Positions 1-8,809 are shown, numbered from the stretch's first letter. The stretch: 32,391 nucleotides of DNA from Verrucomicrobiota bacterium (GCA_003219265.1 QHQE01000141.1:1-32391); one strand, 5' to 3'. Notes: a model not told the origin generated them from the sequence alone. Numbers and translations: made by a program.

Positions 1-240
1 CGGCGGGCGCGCAGTCACCGATTTGTCGGGAAAAATCCGGATCCACAATTTGCCTTTGCGCTTCATGTTGCGGGTCAGCGCGACTCGCGCGGCCTCCAGC
101 TGCGTGTTTGTGATCCAGGCGCGCTCGAGCGTTTGCAGCCCGAACTCGCCGAAGTCGATCCTGAGATTGCGCGAAGCTGTCCCCTTGCGGCTTCCCCGCT
201 GGGACTTGCGATACTTCACGCGTTTGGGCATCAACGGCAT
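1..240 (-). CDS. rplP: 50S ribosomal protein L16, 3' part missing (runs off window)
   Basis: Large-subunit protein L16, which helps organise the A-site/central protuberance region of 23S rRNA. The reverse strand from 240 reads [20 protein letters not shown] and continues through a typical L16 start, with [18 protein letters not shown] and [14 protein letters not shown] before the window ends. About 80 residues are visible of a usual ~137. The ATG at 240 is preferred over the in-frame ATG at 231 because AGGAGG lies seven bases upstream of it, straddling the end of rpsC. It follows rpsC by 11 nt as the last visible gene of the S10 operon. Confidence 0.95.
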   Translation of the reverse strand, partial: MPLMPKRVKYRKSQRGSRKGTASRNLRIDFGEFGLQTLERAWITNTQLEAARVALTRNMKRKGKLWIRIFPDKSVTARPP

Positions 241-251
241 AGCGCTTCCTC

Positions 252-941
252 CTAGACTTCCTCCGGCACCAGCGGCGGCGGTGGCGGTAGATTTGGCCCG
301 ACCGGCTCGGTGGCCGCTTCTTCTTTCTTACACATCCAGCATTTCACGCCGATCTTGCCATAGACGGTGTTGGCTTCGGCGAATCCATAATCGATTCCCG
401 TTCGCAAAGTGTGTAGCGGCACCTTGCCCTCGCGATACCACTCCGAGCGCGAGATTTCCGCGCCGTTCAATCGGCCCGAGCAACGCAGGCGAATTCCCTG
501 CGCGCCAAAATCCATCGCCGTCTGCACCGCTTTTTTCATCGCCCGGCGATAAGCGATGCGCCGCTCAATTTGCAGCGCGACATTTTCCGCGACCAACTGC
601 GCGTCGAGCTCCGGCGCCTTAATTTCCTGGATGTCAATCTTGATTTGCTTGCCCTGCGCCATCTTCGAAATCTCTTCGGTCATCTTTTCGATCTCGGCGC
701 CCTTGCGTCCAATCACGATGCCGGGACGCGCGGTGTGGATCGTCACGCGAATAGAGTTCCACGCCCGCTCCATAACAATTTTCGAGACCGCGGCGAACTG
801 AAGTTTTTTCTTCACATAACTGCGAATCTCCAGATCGCTGTGCAAAAACGCCGGCAACTCCTGCGGCGACGCGTACCAGCGCGCACGCCAGTCGCGGTTC
901 ACACCAAGACGAAAACCGATCGGATTAACTTTCTGTCCCAT
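252..941 (-). CDS. rpsC: 30S ribosomal protein S3
   Basis: Small-subunit head protein lining the mRNA entry channel. The 229-residue product begins [13 protein letters not shown], has the KH-type motif [12 protein letters not shown] around residues 75-86, and ends its conserved part with [11 protein letters not shown]. Residues ~207-229 form an acidic and proline-rich tail ([23 protein letters not shown]) of low complexity, commonly variable in this family. The 69-nt gap from rplV contains GGGGAGCGCACG on the minus strand (963-974), a 12-mer also found at 8807-8818. A GAGGAAT-type ribosome-binding site precedes the ATG. Confidence 0.97.
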   Translation of the reverse strand: MGQKVNPIGFRLGVNRDWRARWYASPQELPAFLHSDLEIRSYVKKKLQFAAVSKIVMERAWNSIRVTIHTARPGIVIGRKGAEIEKMTEEISKMAQGKQIKIDIQEIKAPELDAQLVAENVALQIERRIAYRRAMKKAVQTAMDFGAQGIRLRCSGRLNGAEISRSEWYREGKVPLHTLRTGIDYGFAEANTVYGKIGVKCWMCKKEEAATEPVGPNLPPPPPLVPEEV

Positions 942-1010
942 AACTAATTCCTCTGGGAGGCACGTGCGCTCCCCAAACTTCCCGTTCCTCGCTCAAAGTA
1001 ACAATTCATA

Positions 1011-1499
1011 TCATTTCTTCGTTTCCTTTCCGCCCGTCTTTGCTTTGGGCTTTTTCTCCACCGAACTTGTCGACCTTTCCTTTGTTTCGCCGGCTGTTCC
1101 TTCTTTTTTGGCCGCCTTCTCTTCCGCTTTGCGTTTCGCTTTTCTGGTCTCGCGCGTTTCAATTTGAATCTCGTCCGAGAGAACGATGCGGATGTGACTT
1201 GTGCGCTTCAAAATCCGGCTGCCGCTCCCGCGGGCGCGCGCCATCATCCGTTTCATTGTCGGGCCCTCGCCGACAATCGCTTCCTTCACCACCAGGCCGT
1301 CGGCTTTCAGGTTCGCGTTGTTCTCCGCGTTCGCGACCGCGCTCTTCAAAGTCTTGCCGATGAGAAACGCGGCTTTCTTCGGCGTGAAAGCGAGCACATC
1401 GAGCGCTGCCGAAACTGGCAGACCTTGGATCTCGCGCGTGACTTCGCGCACCTTGAAGGGCGAAATCCGCGCATACTTATATATCGATCTAACTTCCAT
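1011..1499 (-). CDS. rplV: 50S ribosomal protein L22 with long basic C-terminal tail
   Basis: L22 sits near the peptide exit tunnel. Residues 1-~117 match the core: MEVRSIYKYARISPFKVREV, KAAFLIGKTLKSAVANAENN, and the tunnel-loop region MKRMMARARGSGSRILKRTSHI. Residues ~118-162 are a Lys/Glu-rich low-complexity extension, making the protein about 50 residues longer than the usual ~110. The ATG abuts the TAG of the upstream coiled-coil gene (1500-1502) with no spacer and no clear Shine-Dalgarno, so translation is probably coupled to that unusual neighbour. Confidence 0.96.
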   Translation of the reverse strand: MEVRSIYKYARISPFKVREVTREIQGLPVSAALDVLAFTPKKAAFLIGKTLKSAVANAENNANLKADGLVVKEAIVGEGPTMKRMMARARGSGSRILKRTSHIRIVLSDEIQIETRETRKAKRKAEEKAAKKEGTAGETKERSTSSVEKKPKAKTGGKETKK

Positions 1500-2291
1500 C
1501 TATTTTAAACTCACATTTTGCTGCGCATCCACCTGGAGGCGGTCGCCCACTTTTATTTTCTCTTTTGCAGAATCCATCTCTTGAATCACCGCGCCGCAAA
1601 TTTTCTGCCGAACATCGACAACCCGCAGCGTCGCGATCTTCTGGTCGCCGCGCATCACCCGCAGCGGCATCCCAATCTTTACGCCCTGTGTTTCGCCGAG
1701 GTTACCGACCACGAACGACCACTCATCCTTCACGCTGATCACGCTGCCGTCCATCAAACCCGGCTGCGCGGAATTCGGCGGCGCGTTTGTCGATCTTGTC
1801 GCGAGCGCATTGACGCCGCGCAATTGCGTTTCCACGTCCAGGCGCGCCTGCGCATCGCCGCTCTGCGCAGTTTTCAGATAGCGCCACATCGCTTCGTTCA
1901 GCCGCAGCATTTGGTCGCGATACTCCGCGCGTTCTCTGTGCGCGAGCTGCAAATCGCTCACCGCGGCCAGGAGACGCTGTTCTAGTTTCGCGCGATCTTT
2001 GTTCGCTGAAGCCAGACCAAGCGCTTCCATGCGCAATTCCAAATCGGAATACTTGCGGCGAAACAATTCCGCCTCGGCATTCGATTCCGCCAGGCTGCTC
2101 GTTAACGTCTTGAGCGATTCCTGCTCGACCGACAACTGCCTTCGCAGCTCTTCGTTCTGCACCAGCAACGCCGCCGCGGTCGCGCTCGGTTCCACGTTTT
2201 CAACTTTGGATTCTGACAAAGAACTATTTCCCTCTGCCGCCAGCCCGCGAGCCAGCGTTACGCAGCCCAAAACTATAAAAATGATCCTCAA
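1500..2291 (-). CDS. Secreted coiled-coil protein with C-terminal beta domain, embedded in the S10 operon
   Basis: Not a ribosomal protein. The 263-residue product has a signal-peptide-like start (hydrophobic residues 3-19, IIFIVLGCVTLARGLAA), a long charged helical stretch predicted coiled coil (~41-135), a Pro/Asn-rich linker (~165-178), and a beta-rich C-terminus (~180-256) with the pattern GSVISV..EWSFVVGNLGETQGVKIGMPLRV...KIKVGDRLQV. That pattern resembles FlgT_C- or MreC-like beta domains of envelope proteins; this is inference from motif shape. It starts with TTG directly after the rpsS stop, in the same reading frame, behind AGGTGG, and its stop abuts the rplV ATG. It is therefore co-transcribed and probably co-translated with ribosomal genes. 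Exact function unknown. Confidence 0.8.
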   Translation of the reverse strand: MRIIFIVLGCVTLARGLAAEGNSSLSESKVENVEPSATAAALLVQNEELRRQLSVEQESLKTLTSSLAESNAEAELFRRKYSDLELRMEALGLASANKDRAKLEQRLLAAVSDLQLAHRERAEYRDQMLRLNEAMWRYLKTAQSGDAQARLDVETQLRGVNALATRSTNAPPNSAQPGLMDGSVISVKDEWSFVVGNLGETQGVKIGMPLRVMRGDQKIATLRVVDVRQKICGAVIQEMDSAKEKIKVGDRLQVDAQQNVSLK

Positions 2292-2570
2292 CTATTTCGC
2301 CACCTTCGCCGTGTGTGAACCGTGTTTCTTGAACATGCGCGTCGGTGAAAATTCGCCGAGCTTATGACCGACCATGTTTTCGGTAACAAAAACGGAATTA
2401 AAAATCTTTCCGTTATGAACCAAAAACGTGTGGCCGACAAAATCCGGCGTCACCATCGAGCGGCGCGACCAGGTCTTGATCGGTTTTTTCGCACTCGCAC
2501 TGTTCATCTTGTCGATCTTCTCCAGAAGATGCGACTCGACGAAGGGTCCTTTCTTCAACGATCTTGCCAT
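2292..2570 (-). CDS. rpsS: 30S ribosomal protein S19
   Basis: Small-subunit head protein that contacts S13 and the A-site finger. The product [20 protein letters not shown]...[41 protein letters not shown] is full length at 92 residues. An upstream in-frame alternative start would add MIF, but the conserved family N-terminus MARSLKKGP places the ATG at 2570. It is 100 nt downstream of rplB, and its TAG stop is followed at once by the TTG of the coiled-coil gene. Confidence 0.97.
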   Translation of the reverse strand: MARSLKKGPFVESHLLEKIDKMNSASAKKPIKTWSRRSMVTPDFVGHTFLVHNGKIFNSVFVTENMVGHKLGEFSPTRMFKKHGSHTAKVAK

Positions 2571-2670
2571 AAAAATCAAATTTTAGTTGCGAATCTGGAC
2601 GCCAGGGATCCAGGAAAAGATTTCGTTTTTTGTTTTCAAATTCTTGGCTTCCTGGTTTCCAGATTATTTC

Positions 2671-3510
2671 TTACTTCTTCTTGCGACGCTCCAAAATGAA
2701 ACGATCGCTCGGTTTGTGTTTGCTGCGCGTCTTGAATCCTTTCGCGAGTTGCCCCCACGGGCTCACCGGATGATGCCGGCCGCCGCCGCCTTTCGATTTG
2801 CCCTGGCCGCCGCCCATCGGATGATCGATCGGATTCATGGCCATGCCGCGCACATGCGGCCGCCGTCCGCGCCAACGTGTGCGTCCGGCTTTCCCGCTCG
2901 ACACATTCATATGATCGACATTTCCAACCTGGCCGACCGTCGCGTAAGCGTTTTCGTGAATGCGGCGAATTTCGCCGGAAGGCATTTTCACAAGCGCGTA
3001 ACCGCCTTCGAGATTGTTCAGAGTGGCTTGTTGACCGGCGCTGCGCGCAATCTGTCCGCCGCGGCCGGGCGTCAGCTCGATGTTGTGAATGTTCGCGCCG
3101 AGTGGAATGGCGCGCAGCGGTAATGCATTTCCGAGATCGGGTGCGACATCCTCGCCGGCGGCGACTCTCGATCCAACGCGCAGACCGTCCGGTGCGAGAA
3201 TATAACTAAGCTCGCCGTCCGCATATTTAATAAGAGCAATGCGGGCGGAGCGGTTCGGATCGTACTCAATCCCGATCACCTCCGCGGCGACATCGCGTTT
3301 GCGCCGTTTGAAATCGACCTTGCGATATTTTTGTTTGTGGCCGCCACCAATGTGACGCGAAGTCAACCGGCCGTAATGATTGCGGCCGCCGGTTTTCTTT
3401 TTCGGTTCGACGAGACGCTTCGCCGGTTTCCACTTCGTGATTTCCTCGAAAGCAGGAAGCGATTTGAACCGAAGAGTCGGTGTGAGCGGGCGATAATTCT
3501 TGAGCGCCAT
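2671..3510 (-). CDS. rplB: 50S ribosomal protein L2
   Basis: L2 is a primary 23S rRNA binder needed for subunit association and peptidyl transfer. The 279-residue product starts [19 protein letters not shown] and carries [40 protein letters not shown], and the C-terminal [21 protein letters not shown] signature. Length is normal. The mRNA just upstream of the ATG has no Shine-Dalgarno. It instead carries a pyrimidine-rich tract made from four CTTCCTCC units (see the repeat at 3529-3599), so initiation may be unusual or coupled to rplW. Confidence 0.97.
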   Translation of the reverse strand: MALKNYRPLTPTLRFKSLPAFEEITKWKPAKRLVEPKKKTGGRNHYGRLTSRHIGGGHKQKYRKVDFKRRKRDVAAEVIGIEYDPNRSARIALIKYADGELSYILAPDGLRVGSRVAAGEDVAPDLGNALPLRAIPLGANIHNIELTPGRGGQIARSAGQQATLNNLEGGYALVKMPSGEIRRIHENAYATVGQVGNVDHMNVSSGKAGRTRWRGRRPHVRGMAMNPIDHPMGGGQGKSKGGGGRHHPVSPWGQLAKGFKTRSKHKPSDRFILERRKKK

Positions 3511-3528
3511 AAAGACTTATGGAGCAAA

Positions 3529-3599
3529 GGAGGAAGGGAGGAAGGGAGGAAGGGAGGAAGGATCCACCACTCCATCACTCCAACACTCCATCACTCCAG
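3529..3599. repeat. Two back-to-back octamer tandem tracts in the rplW-rplB spacer
   Basis: Four exact copies of GGAGGAAG (3529-3560) are followed by four copies of CACTCCAN (3568-3599; last base T, A, T, G). Together they fill most of the 98-nt spacer. Read in the sense of the operon, the transcript first has four TGGAGTGN units (Shine-Dalgarno-like GGAG) and then four CTTCCTCC units (anti-Shine-Dalgarno-like), so the two tracts can pair with each other. Function unknown. Confidence 0.95.
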
Positions 3600-3608
3600 T
3601 TTCTGTGT

Positions 3609-3893
3609 TCATACCAAATCGATCTTTTCGCCTTCCGCCAGAGTCACGATCGCCTTTTTCCAATGCGCCTTGCGCCCGTAATCGGCGCGGCGTTCGCGCT
3701 TTTTTTTGCCGGCGTAATTGCAGGTGTTCACATCGACAACTTTCTTTTGGAACAAGCGCTCGATCGCGTTCTTGATCTGAATCTTGTTCGCGCGCGGACT
3801 GACGCGGAAGACGTACTTGTTCTGCTTCTCGCTCAGCAGCGTCGATTTTTCCGTCAATGATGCGGTTTGGATAATGTCGTACGGCTCGTTCAT
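3609..3893 (-). CDS. rplW: 50S ribosomal protein L23
   Basis: L23 is at the exit tunnel and docks SRP and trigger factor. The 94-residue product MNEPYDIIQTASLTEKSTLL...KYVFRVSPRANKIQIKNAIERLF shows the family pattern, followed by VDVNTCNYAGKKKRERRADYGRKAHWKKAIVTLAEGEKID. Length is normal. One base separates its ATG from the TAA of rplD, so the two are tightly coupled. Confidence 0.96.
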   Translation of the reverse strand: MNEPYDIIQTASLTEKSTLLSEKQNKYVFRVSPRANKIQIKNAIERLFQKKVVDVNTCNYAGKKKRERRADYGRKAHWKKAIVTLAEGEKIDLV

Positions 3894-3894
3894 T

Positions 3895-4530
3895 TTATCG
3901 CGCCATAGCCTTCGGCGAAGGCGGACGGATCCTTTCCGCGAGGCGTTCGAGCGCCTTATGCGTTACGAGAATTTTCTCGAACGCGAGTAATTGTTCCGTG
4001 TTTACATCAGAGGCCGTCGCGAGCTGCACCGGCTTCACGTTGCGCGCTGACTTGAGGGTTGTCTCGTCAAACGCGTCCGAGATCAGCAAAACTTTCCCCG
4101 CCTCCGTTTGCCTCTTCAGCAAGGCCACGAACGATTTCGTTTTGAGTTCCGGCACAACGAACTGGTCGATGGTCAGCACATCGCCCGCGCTGATCCGCTC
4201 GCTCAGCGCTTTTTGAAAAGCGAGACGCCGCACGCTTTTCGAAACCTTCTTGGAATAATCGCGCGGCTTTGGTCCGAACACGACGCCGCCGCCGCGCCAA
4301 ATCGGCGACGATTTGTAGCCGGCGCGGGCGCGGCCGGTTCCTTTTTGCCGCCACGGTTTCGCACCAGACAAATCTACGTCCGCTTTGGTTTTCGTGTTCG
4401 CTGTTCCGGAACGACGAGCAGCGCGCATAGCAACGACAACATCGTTCACGGCTTGCGTCCCGCGGCCGCCCTCAATCATGTCGATGTTCGCTTCCTTCGC
4501 GGCGGCTTTGGTTAAAACTTTTGCGCTCAT
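3895..4530 (-). CDS. rplD: 50S ribosomal protein L4
   Basis: L4 binds 23S rRNA, lines the exit tunnel and in enterobacteria represses the S10 operon. The 211-residue product contains GTQAVNDVVVAMRAARRSGTANTKT, then the conserved loop KPWRQKGTGRARAGYKSSPIWRGGGVVFGPKPRDYSKKV, and VRRLAFQKALSERI. Its ATG overlaps the TGA of rplC (ATGA). Whether autogenous regulation applies here cannot be told from the sequence. Confidence 0.96.
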   Translation of the reverse strand: MSAKVLTKAAAKEANIDMIEGGRGTQAVNDVVVAMRAARRSGTANTKTKADVDLSGAKPWRQKGTGRARAGYKSSPIWRGGGVVFGPKPRDYSKKVSKSVRRLAFQKALSERISAGDVLTIDQFVVPELKTKSFVALLKRQTEAGKVLLISDAFDETTLKSARNVKPVQLATASDVNTEQLLAFEKILVTHKALERLAERIRPPSPKAMAR

Positions 4531-5183
4531 TTCTTAACCCCGAATGCTTTCGGGGCTGCTTTCTTGAGCGCGGGACGCACCATGACGTAGCTGCCGTTGG
4601 AGCCCGGCACTGCGCCGCTTACCAAAATTATTTTCTCCGCTTCGCGCACCTGCATGACCTGAAGATTTTGCACGGTCACGCGCTCATCGCCGAGATGACC
4701 AGGCATACCCATGTTTTTCCAAATGCGGCCCGGCGTAGAGCGATTGCCGATTGCGCCGTTACGCCGATGCGTCTTCGAGCCGTGCGCCGCGCCTTGCCCG
4801 TGGAAGTTGTGCTTTTTCATTACGCCCTGGAAACCTTTGCCTTTCGAGCGCCCCGTAACATCGACATAATCGCCCGCCTGAAATTGCGTGACGCTTAAAT
4901 TGATCTCGCCCTCTGGTGTATCGATCTCGAGCCGGAACTCGCGCACGAATTTTTTCGGCTCCGCGCCAGCCTTCTTGAATTCGCCGAGAAGCTGTTTCGT
5001 CACACGCGATTCCTTTTGCGTGTCGAATCCAACTTGCACGGCTGAATAGCCTTCGTTCTCCGCCGTCAAGCGGCGCAGCAAAACGTTATCGCCCGCCGCG
5101 ATCACGGTCACTGGATGCAGCCGGCCAGTGGCGTCGTAGACGCTGGTCATGCCGATTTTCTGTCCAAGTAACCCGATGCTCAT
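4527..5183 (-). CDS. rplC: 50S ribosomal protein L3
   Basis: L3 is an early assembly protein reaching towards the peptidyl transferase centre. The 218-residue product starts MSIGLLGQKIGMTSVYD and carries DVTGRSKGKGFQGVMKKHNF, then GSKTHRRNGAIGNRSTPGRIWKNMGMPGHLG, the family signature. Its C-terminal LKKAAPKAFGVKK overlaps the rplD start by four bases. It follows rpsJ by 28 nt. Confidence 0.97.
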   Translation of the reverse strand: MSIGLLGQKIGMTSVYDATGRLHPVTVIAAGDNVLLRRLTAENEGYSAVQVGFDTQKESRVTKQLLGEFKKAGAEPKKFVREFRLEIDTPEGEINLSVTQFQAGDYVDVTGRSKGKGFQGVMKKHNFHGQGAAHGSKTHRRNGAIGNRSTPGRIWKNMGMPGHLGDERVTVQNLQVMQVREAEKIILVSGAVPGSNGSYVMVRPALKKAAPKAFGVKK

Positions 5184-5211
5184 GTTGGCGATGTGGCAAA
5201 ATTCTCAAGCG

Positions 5212-5523
5212 CTAAATCTTAATCGTAATATCGACGCCCGCAGGTAAATTTAACTTCTTCAGTTCATCCACCGTTTTGGCGGTCGGCTCGATGATGTCGA
5301 GCAAACGCTTGTGGGTGCGAATTTCAAATTGGTCCATCGATTTTTTATCGACGTGCGGCGAGCGGTTCACCGTGAACTTCTCGATCAACGTCGGCAGCGG
5401 AATCGGCCCCGCCACGCGCGCGCCGGTGCGTTTCGCCGTCTTGACGATCTCGACGGCCGATTGGTCGAGCATGCGATGATCGAACGCTTTTAAGCGAATG
5501 CGAATGCGCTGGCCGTTCGTCAT
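5212..5523 (-). CDS. rpsJ: 30S ribosomal protein S10
   Basis: S10 is a head protein of the small subunit and, as NusE, part of antitermination complexes in enterobacteria. The 103-residue product [27 protein letters not shown]...[12 protein letters not shown]...[29 protein letters not shown] is full length. Its ATG overlaps the TGA of fusA (ATGA), so the str operon runs straight into the S10 operon without tuf. Confidence 0.97.
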   Translation of the reverse strand: MTNGQRIRIRLKAFDHRMLDQSAVEIVKTAKRTGARVAGPIPLPTLIEKFTVNRSPHVDKKSMDQFEIRTHKRLLDIIEPTAKTVDELKKLNLPAGVDITIKI

Positions 5524-7697
5524 TTCGTCTCCTTTTGATCGAGAATCGCCGCGACCAGGTTCTGCGGCACGGGTTGGAAATGCGACGGCTCCATCGAGTA
5601 ACTCGACCGGCCTTTCGAGAGCGAACGGATTGCGGTCGCGTAACCGAACAATTCGGCGAGCGGAACTTCCGCGTGAATAATCGCGAGATGACCGCGGGTC
5701 TCGATGCTGTTAATGCTGCCGCGACGACGGCTCAGGTCGCCGCAAATGTCGCCCTGAGATTCTTCCGGCGTGATGTTTTCGACCTTCATGATCGGCTCGA
5801 GCAAAATCGGTTTGCCCTGTTTGAAGCCGTCTTTCATCGCGAAGATCGCCGCCAATTTGAATGCGAGCTCGCTCGAATCCACTTCGTGGAAGCTGCCGTA
5901 AACAATATCGACCTCAACATCGACAACCGGATAACCGCCGAGCACGCCGTTGAGCACGGCTTCCTCGATACCCTTCTTGACCGCAGGAATGTACTCGCGC
6001 GGAATGATGCCGCCGACAATTTTATTTTCGATTACCAAACCCTTCCCGCGATCGCCCGGACGCATATCAACTTCGACGTGTCCGTACTGACCGCGGCCGC
6101 CTGACTGCTTGATCAACTTGCCGACGCCGTGCGCATTGCCGGTGATCGTTTCGCGATAAGCGATCTGCGGCTTGCCCGCATTCGCATCCACCTTGAACTC
6201 GCGAAACATCCGATCGCGAATGATTTCGAGGTGCAGCTCGCCCATCCCCGCGATGATCGTCTGACCGGTATCTTCATGCGTATAAACGCGAAAGGTCGGA
6301 TCCTCTTCCGCGAGTCGTTGCAACGCGATTGCCATTTTTTCCTGGTCCAATTTTGTCTTTGGTTCGATCGCCATTGAAATGACGGGATCTGGAAACGTCG
6401 GCGGCTCGAGCAGGATCGGATGGTCTTCGTCACAAAGAGTATCGCCCGTCGTGATATTCTTGATTCCGACGATAGCCGCGATGTCGCCCGAGTAACAAGT
6501 CTCGATGTCTTCGCGCTTGTCCGCTTGGATTTGAATCAAACGCGAAATGCGTTCGCGCTTGTTCGTGCGCGGATTGTAAACCGTGTCGCCTTTGGAAAGC
6601 GTGCCGGAATAAACTCGGAAGAAAATAAGTTTGCCGACGAATGGATCGCTCCAAAGTTTGAAAGCAAGCGAACAAAACGGCGCGTTGTCATCCGTCGGCG
6701 CCTCCATCGGCTCGTGCGAGTCGGGGTCCATGCCCTTGGCCGGCGGAATGTCGAGCGGACTCGGCAGATAATCGACCACGGCATCGACCAGGTACTGCAC
6801 GCCTTTATTCTTGAGTGCCGAACCGCCAACGACGGGCACAAACTTGTTCGCAATCGTTTGACGACGAATGCCCGCTTTCAACAGCTCCGGTGTAACCGGT
6901 TTTTCTTCGAGAACAGCCCCCGCAACTTCGTCGTCGAGATTTGAGATTTGCTCGACCAGATCGTGATAAGCCTTGTCGACAAGATCGACATATTCCTTTG
7001 CAACGTTGGCAAGTTCATACGTCGAGCCGAGCTGATCGCTGTCGGAATAAATGACTGCTTTCTTATTAATAACGTCGAGCTGGCCTTTGAACTGATCTTC
7101 TTTGCCCAGCGGAAGCAGAACGGGCCACGCGTTGGCGCCGAGTTTCTTGCGCATGCTGTCGATCGACATTTTAAAGTCCGCGCCGACGCGGTCCATTTTG
7201 TTGATAAACGCAATGCACGGCACATTGTACTTTGTCGCCTGTCGCCAGACGGTTTCCGATTGTGGCTGCACCCCAGCCACCGCATCGAACACCGCGACCG
7301 CGCCGTCGAGCACGCGAAGCGAACGCTCCACTTCGGCGGTAAAATCGACGTGGCCAGGTGTGTCGATGATGTTAATGCGCTGCTTGATCCCTTCGAAAAT
7401 CTTGTAAACGCCGGGCTCCTGGCGCTGGGTCCACGCGCAAGTCGTCGCCGCCGAAGTAATCGTAATGCCACGCTCACGTTCCTGCTCCATCCAGTCGGTC
7501 ACAGTGGTGCCTTCATGCACTTCACCGATCTTGTGGATCATGCCAGTGTAAAACAGAATGCGCTCGGTGAGCGTCGTCTTGCCGGCGTCGATGTGCGCGG
7601 CGATCCCGATGTTGCGCGTCCGCTCGAGCGGGAACTTCCGATTAGGCGAATTCGGATTCTTCGCCGCGGTTTGTTTTTGTTCGAGCGTCGCGGGCAT
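5520..7697 (-). CDS. fusA: Elongation factor G
   Basis: Translocation GTPase. The 725-residue product has G1 AHIDAGKT (34-41), the switch I region around [26 protein letters not shown] (58-83), G3 DTPGH (112-116) and G4 NKMD, followed by domains II-V including [13 protein letters not shown] and the [13 protein letters not shown] region. The family is usually ~690-705 residues. The extra length is an N-terminal leader of ~25 residues ([20 protein letters not shown]) and about ten residues in the G domain ([19 protein letters not shown]). Fusidic-acid-type resistance was not assessed. It follows rpsG by 6 nt. Confidence 0.97.
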   Translation of the reverse strand: MPATLEQKQTAAKNPNSPNRKFPLERTRNIGIAAHIDAGKTTLTERILFYTGMIHKIGEVHEGTTVTDWMEQERERGITITSAATTCAWTQRQEPGVYKIFEGIKQRINIIDTPGHVDFTAEVERSLRVLDGAVAVFDAVAGVQPQSETVWRQATKYNVPCIAFINKMDRVGADFKMSIDSMRKKLGANAWPVLLPLGKEDQFKGQLDVINKKAVIYSDSDQLGSTYELANVAKEYVDLVDKAYHDLVEQISNLDDEVAGAVLEEKPVTPELLKAGIRRQTIANKFVPVVGGSALKNKGVQYLVDAVVDYLPSPLDIPPAKGMDPDSHEPMEAPTDDNAPFCSLAFKLWSDPFVGKLIFFRVYSGTLSKGDTVYNPRTNKRERISRLIQIQADKREDIETCYSGDIAAIVGIKNITTGDTLCDEDHPILLEPPTFPDPVISMAIEPKTKLDQEKMAIALQRLAEEDPTFRVYTHEDTGQTIIAGMGELHLEIIRDRMFREFKVDANAGKPQIAYRETITGNAHGVGKLIKQSGGRGQYGHVEVDMRPGDRGKGLVIENKIVGGIIPREYIPAVKKGIEEAVLNGVLGGYPVVDVEVDIVYGSFHEVDSSELAFKLAAIFAMKDGFKQGKPILLEPIMKVENITPEESQGDICGDLSRRRGSINSIETRGHLAIIHAEVPLAELFGYATAIRSLSKGRSSYSMEPSHFQPVPQNLVAAILDQKETK

Positions 7698-7703
7698 AAT
7701 TCG

Positions 7704-8177
7704 TTACCAACGGAAATGCGCAAACGCGCGGTTCGCTTGCGCCATTTTGTGCGTGTCTTCGCGTTTCTTGATCGCGTTACCCTGCCCGGCGGCCGCGTCT
7801 TTGATTTCCTGCGCGAGCGCGTTGGCCATCGGCGTGCCGCGCCGCTTGTCCGCGTATTGAACGATCCAGCGCATGGCGAGCGAGAGTTGCCGTCCGGGCG
7901 CGACTTCCATCGGCACCTGATAAGTCGCGCCGCCCACCCGTCTAGATTTCACCTCGAGCCGCGGCCGAACGTTTTCCAGCGCCTTGTTTAAAATTTCGAG
8001 CGGATCGACCGAATCGGAGCCTTCCCGCGATTTGTCAATCGCGGTGTAAACGATCCGTTCCGCGAGCGATTTCTTCCCGCGCTTCATCACCGTGGAAATA
8101 AGGCGTGCCACCGCCCGACTCCCGTAACGGGAATCGACGTGCTCCTCTTTTTTGTAAACTTTCCGCCGTCGAGACAT
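7704..8177 (-). CDS. rpsG: 30S ribosomal protein S7
   Basis: S7 nucleates assembly of the small-subunit head. The 157-residue product MSRRRKVYKKEEHVDSRYGSRAVARLISTVMKRGKKSLAERIVY, with NVRPRLEVKSRRVGGATYQVPMEV and a C-terminal EDTHKMAQANRAFAHFRW, is a complete S7. It lies 25 nt downstream of rpsL, in the str operon order rpsL-rpsG-fusA. Confidence 0.97.
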   Translation of the reverse strand: MSRRRKVYKKEEHVDSRYGSRAVARLISTVMKRGKKSLAERIVYTAIDKSREGSDSVDPLEILNKALENVRPRLEVKSRRVGGATYQVPMEVAPGRQLSLAMRWIVQYADKRRGTPMANALAQEIKDAAAGQGNAIKKREDTHKMAQANRAFAHFRW

Positions 8178-8202
8178 TTTCGCTTTTCGTACTTATTCTA
8201 AA

Positions 8203-8658
8203 TTACTCTTTCTTTGCTGCGCTTTCCTTGGGCGCGGGCTCTTTCGCCGCACCCCCTTTGGGTGCAGTTTCACCGCCACCACCCCCTGCTCGCGGCCGTT
8301 TCGCCCCGTACTTCGATCGGCTGCGGCGGCGGCCATCCACGCCTAACGAGTCGAGCGTCCCGCGCACGATGTGGTAACGCACGCCCGGCAAATCTTTCAC
8401 CCGCCCGCCACGCACGAGCACGATCGAGTGCTCCTGCAAGTTGTGCCCTTCGCCCGGTATGTAGGCAATCACTTCCTGGCCATTCGTCAACCGCACCTTT
8501 GCTACTTTGCGCAAGGCAGAATTCGGCTTCTTCGGCGTCCGCGTCATTACTTGCACGCACACACCGCGCCGTTGCGGACAATTCGTCAGCGCCGGTGACT
8601 TCGATTTCACCGATACCTTGCGTCGTCCTTTCCGAATCAGCTGATTAATCGTGGGCAT
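8203..8658 (-). CDS. rpsL: 30S ribosomal protein S12 with C-terminal extension
   Basis: S12 is the decoding-centre protein. The core (residues 1-~124) includes [29 protein letters not shown] (Lys43 and Lys44 intact, so no obvious classic streptomycin-resistance change there), [11 protein letters not shown], and [17 protein letters not shown]. Residues ~125-151 are an Ala/Gly/Lys/Glu/Pro-rich tail, about 25 residues beyond the usual end. The start is set by AAGGA close upstream of the ATG. It is the first gene of the merged operon, preceded by a leader hairpin and a candidate promoter. Confidence 0.97.
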   Translation of the reverse strand: MPTINQLIRKGRRKVSVKSKSPALTNCPQRRGVCVQVMTRTPKKPNSALRKVAKVRLTNGQEVIAYIPGEGHNLQEHSIVLVRGGRVKDLPGVRYHIVRGTLDSLGVDGRRRSRSKYGAKRPRAGGGGGETAPKGGAAKEPAPKESAAKKE

Positions 8659-8677
8659 TTTTCCTTAAACAAAACGC

Positions 8678-8701
8678 CGCCCAAATCTCACGTTTTGGGC
8701 G
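8678..8701 (-). promoter_or_regulatory. Leader hairpin just upstream of rpsL
   Basis: CGCCCAAA (8678-8685) pairs with TTTGGGCG (8694-8701) around an 8-nt loop, ending 19 nt before the rpsL start codon. On the operon strand a run of eight T precedes the stem rather than follows it, so it is not a standard intrinsic terminator. It could be a leader structure for autoregulation. This is inference from position. Confidence 0.5.
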
Positions 8702-8756
8702 ACAAAAAAAACCGCTCAGTGCGTGACCCTCTCACACATCTGATGCGGAGGACGCG

Positions 8757-8784
8757 AATATAGAGGGAAAATCCGAGGCCGCAA
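8757..8784 (-). promoter_or_regulatory. Candidate sigma70-type promoter for the ribosomal operon
   Basis: On the minus strand TTGCGG (8779-8784) and TATATT (8757-8762) are separated by 16 nt. TATATT matches the -10 consensus at five of six bases; the -35 match is weak. It would start transcription about 90 nt upstream of rpsL and include the leader hairpin. Confidence 0.4.
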
Positions 8785-8809
8785 AGAATTTCTTGTGCGC
8801 GGATCTGGG

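Noticed and set aside
23-622. 199-codon plus-strand open frame at the left edge
   Set aside because: Antisense to rplP and rpsC, both clearly identified.
3529-3599. CRISPR-like appearance of the tandem repeats
   Set aside because: Units are 8 nt without spacers and no cas genes are present.
6948-7991. 347-codon plus-strand open frame opposite fusA and rpsG
   Set aside because: It is antisense to well-identified EF-G and S7, spans both genes, and its product has no recognisable pattern.
8678-8701. Intrinsic terminator for a plus-strand or minus-strand transcript
   Set aside because: No T-run follows the stem on either strand; on the minus strand the T-run comes before it.
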